Shown here: positions 5,878 through 7,367 of the stretch, one piece after another
Layout of the letters: the number at the start of each line of letters is the position of its first letter
Numbering within the stretch: position 1 is the first letter of the stretch
Source: Nitrosarchaeum sp.
Lineage (GTDB): Archaea > Thermoproteota > Nitrososphaeria > Nitrososphaerales > Nitrosopumilaceae
Length of the DNA: 7,367 bases
NCBI GenBank assembly: GCA_016234975.1
Contig: JACRND010000118.1
Coordinates: forward strand, 1-7,367
Direction: 5' to 3'
Translations under genes and position numbers: made by a program
Notes under the pieces: model-generated
Seen by the model: the letters and a program-made list of their open reading frames with translations, nothing else
Databases searched by the model: none
What the model was told of the DNA's origin: nothing

Positions 5878-6975
5878 ATGAGATTGACAGTATTGATGTT
5901 TCTAGTAATAATAGCAGGAGTAATTGGAATTGCGGCATTTGGAGTACCTAGTGCATTTGCACATGACCCAAATTTTGAGGTAAAAACCCCAAAAGATATT
6001 CTAAAATTTTGTGAGTTTTTTTATGACGAATATGTTCTCATGGGAGCAGAAAAACTTGCCGAAGTGCATCAGAATTATCCAAATCTCAGAGCATGTGGAA
6101 TTTTGTACAATCATGTAGCTTGGAAAAGTACGCATCCAGCAAGAGATAAAGTGTTAGTTGCAGAGATTGAAAAATATCTTGGCGATGCCAAATACATCAA
6201 AGAAAGACATGTGAGAAGTTCCAACATAATGCCAGAGTGGATAAAAAATGACGCAAAAATGTGGGTAAGAGGAGAAACTAAGGATACGTTATTTGCATAT
6301 GGAATTAGAACAATGTTAGAAGATCATATTCTAAATCCATCTTTGAACAACACTGACAGAAACTGTGAAGAAACTAAACTGTGTATTACAAAATCAGATT
6401 TCATGAAATATTCATACTCTAACAATTATGTCCAAGATATTACAGAAACATACACGGTGGATTCAATTAGCGATGATGGAATTTTAATGAAAATAGAAAA
6501 AATTTCGAAGGGTGGAAAAGAGTTTACAAATATCAACATTGACAATCGTGGAACAATTCTGACAAATAAGAAATGTTGTGTAATAGATAAATTCATATTT
6601 TTAACTCCAATTAATTTTGGAGATATGATTACCGCAGATTTGAAAGTAATAGGGGAGACATCATATGAATTAAATAATCAAACACGTCAAGTGTGGATTG
6701 CACAAAGTTCAGAAAAACAAGACACGTTAATTATCGATAAAGAAACAGGACTGGTGTTCTCAGACAGTCATAAAAAAACAGACATAATAACTAAATGGGA
6801 AAAAATAGAATTGATAGACACTAATATTTTTGAGAAAAAATATCTAGCAGATGAACTTGTCATACCAAAATGGTTTAAAACAATTACAATGTGGCTACTA
6901 GACAATTTGATTTCAGAATCAGAATATCTAAATGCAATAGAAAATTTATTGGAACGTGGAATCATTCGTGTCTAA
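5878..6975 (+). CDS. Exported thaumarchaeal protein with six cysteines and two Trp-rich repeats
   Basis: A 365-residue protein with a clear Sec signal peptide (hydrophobic residues 4-24, probable cleavage after AFA before HDP at 28/29). The mature N-terminal region (about 35-110) is helical and has Cys45 and Cys73. A first Trp-rich repeat (118-152, MPEWIKNDAKMWVRGE... to MLEDHIL) follows. Residues about 163-315 contain Cys163, Cys169 and the adjacent Cys233-Cys234 in a beta-strand-rich region with regular turns (DNRGTILTN, DKETGLVFSDS). A second, more divergent repeat (329-365) closes the protein. Six cysteines outside the membrane suggest disulfides. The C-terminus has no membrane anchor and no sorting motif. 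The ATG is fixed by the in-frame stop just before it and by a TATA box. The gene converges on the methyltransferase with one base between stops. I do not recognise the central domain; function unknown. Confidence 0.82.
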   Translation: MRLTVLMFLVIIAGVIGIAAFGVPSAFAHDPNFEVKTPKDILKFCEFFYDEYVLMGAEKLAEVHQNYPNLRACGILYNHVAWKSTHPARDKVLVAEIEKYLGDAKYIKERHVRSSNIMPEWIKNDAKMWVRGETKDTLFAYGIRTMLEDHILNPSLNNTDRNCEETKLCITKSDFMKYSYSNNYVQDITETYTVDSISDDGILMKIEKISKGGKEFTNINIDNRGTILTNKKCCVIDKFIFLTPINFGDMITADLKVIGETSYELNNQTRQVWIAQSSEKQDTLIIDKETGLVFSDSHKKTDIITKWEKIELIDTNIFEKKYLADELVIPKWFKTITMWLLDNLISESEYLNAIENLLERGIIRV

Positions 6976-6976
6976 T

Positions 6977-7367
6977 TTAGATCCGACATTTTAGAACAAC
7001 ATAATCAATAATTTTTTGTTCAGATGCCTTTTTCATTTTAAGAATAGATGTGTAGAGTATTTTTTCGACATATTTTGGATACTTTTGTAATATGGATTTT
7101 TTTAATTCGTCTCGGTGTTCAATATAGTAATTTGCCAGTGGATCATAGACATTTTTACCAATTAATTTCTCATTCTGAATTGTAAAACCGTTAGACATAA
7201 CAAGTTTTCTCACATGTTCTAATCCATAATGCTCTGAGGACCAAGTAAATTTCAGAATTCCTAATTTCACAAAAGATGCGCTTGGAAGAGTCACAGGCAA
7301 TGCCAAGGTCAGTATTCCGTTTGATTTTAAAATTCGTTTTGATTCTGAAATAAAATCTTTCAGAGGT
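6977..7367 (-). CDS. C-terminal part of a class I SAM-dependent methyltransferase, cut by the window edge
   Basis: The reading frame stays open to the right edge of the window, giving about 129 visible residues; the SAM-binding N-terminal half lies outside. The visible start LKDFISESKRILKSNGILTL followed by ALPVTLP is the usual pattern around strand 5 of UbiE/Methyltransf_11-type enzymes (a helix ending in R-x-L-K-x-x-G, then a hydrophobic strand). SSEHYGLEHVRKLVMSNGFTI matches the later helix and the G-F turn before the last strands. A Lys-rich helical tail follows (DELKKSILQKYPKYVEKIL). A TTG at 7306 could be taken as a start, but the upstream codons clearly continue the fold, so it is internal. 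The substrate cannot be inferred without the N-terminus and the neighbouring genes. Confidence 0.72.
   Translation of the reverse strand, partial: PLKDFISESKRILKSNGILTLALPVTLPSASFVKLGILKFTWSSEHYGLEHVRKLVMSNGFTIQNEKLIGKNVYDPLANYYIEHRDELKKSILQKYPKYVEKILYTSILKMKKASEQKIIDYVVLKCRI

Noticed and set aside
5861..5881. Six-codon upstream ORF before the exported six-cysteine protein
   Set aside because: The TATA box predicts transcription starting near 5878, so this ORF would not be transcribed; it is probably chance.
6768..6965. Reading frame of 65 codons on the - strand opposite the end of the six-cysteine protein
   Set aside because: Antisense shadow of the second Trp-rich repeat, without promoter or recognisable product.
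6977..7306. A complete 109-residue protein starting at TTG 7306
   Set aside because: The frame is open to the window edge and the upstream codons continue a methyltransferase fold, so the TTG is internal.
1..7367. Mobile elements, CRISPR arrays, tRNA or rRNA genes
   Set aside because: No terminal inverted repeats, transposase motifs, regularly spaced repeats or cloverleaf-like sequences were noticed; intergenic gaps are short and hold only promoter-like and T-rich elements.

Overview
The window looks like a low-GC ammonia-oxidising archaeon of the Nitrososphaerota (Thaumarchaeota), most likely Nitrosopumilus, Nitrosarchaeum or a close relative. The reasons are an archaeal class III PHA synthase pair, short TATA boxes about 24-31 bases upstream of start codons with no leader in between, dense packing on both strands, and two exported proteins carrying a tryptophan-rich C-terminal repeat that I associate with this lineage. 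The assignment is by recognition only; no search was run.

Positions 1-3347 form a polyhydroxyalkanoate (PHA) island. On the + strand lie the 3' part of phaE (its start is outside the window) and the complete phaC, overlapping by 11 bases. Converging on them from the - strand are an alpha/beta hydrolase (2556-3347), a protein joining phasin-like helices to a C-terminal SpoVT/AbrB DNA-binding domain (2094-2519), and a small helical phasin-like protein (1672-2097). PhaE-PhaC would polymerise hydroxyacyl-CoA, the phasin-like proteins would coat the granule, the AbrB fusion could couple granule state to transcription, and the hydrolase is a candidate esterase or depolymerase. The last two roles are inferred.

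Positions 3478-4370 hold two stress genes whose stops are 2 bases apart: a universal stress protein (+) and peptide methionine sulfoxide reductase msrA (-). Positions 4447-6975 hold two exported thaumarchaeal proteins with the same tryptophan-rich repeat, separated by a small cytoplasmic protein of a family I only tentatively recognise. The right edge contains the C-terminal part of a SAM-dependent methyltransferase (-) that runs off the window.

Most genes look leaderless. The clear exceptions are second genes of overlapping pairs: phaC and the phasin-like gene each have a Shine-Dalgarno sequence inside the end of the preceding gene. No rRNA, tRNA, CRISPR array or insertion sequence was seen, and no gene-free stretch exceeds 300 bases.
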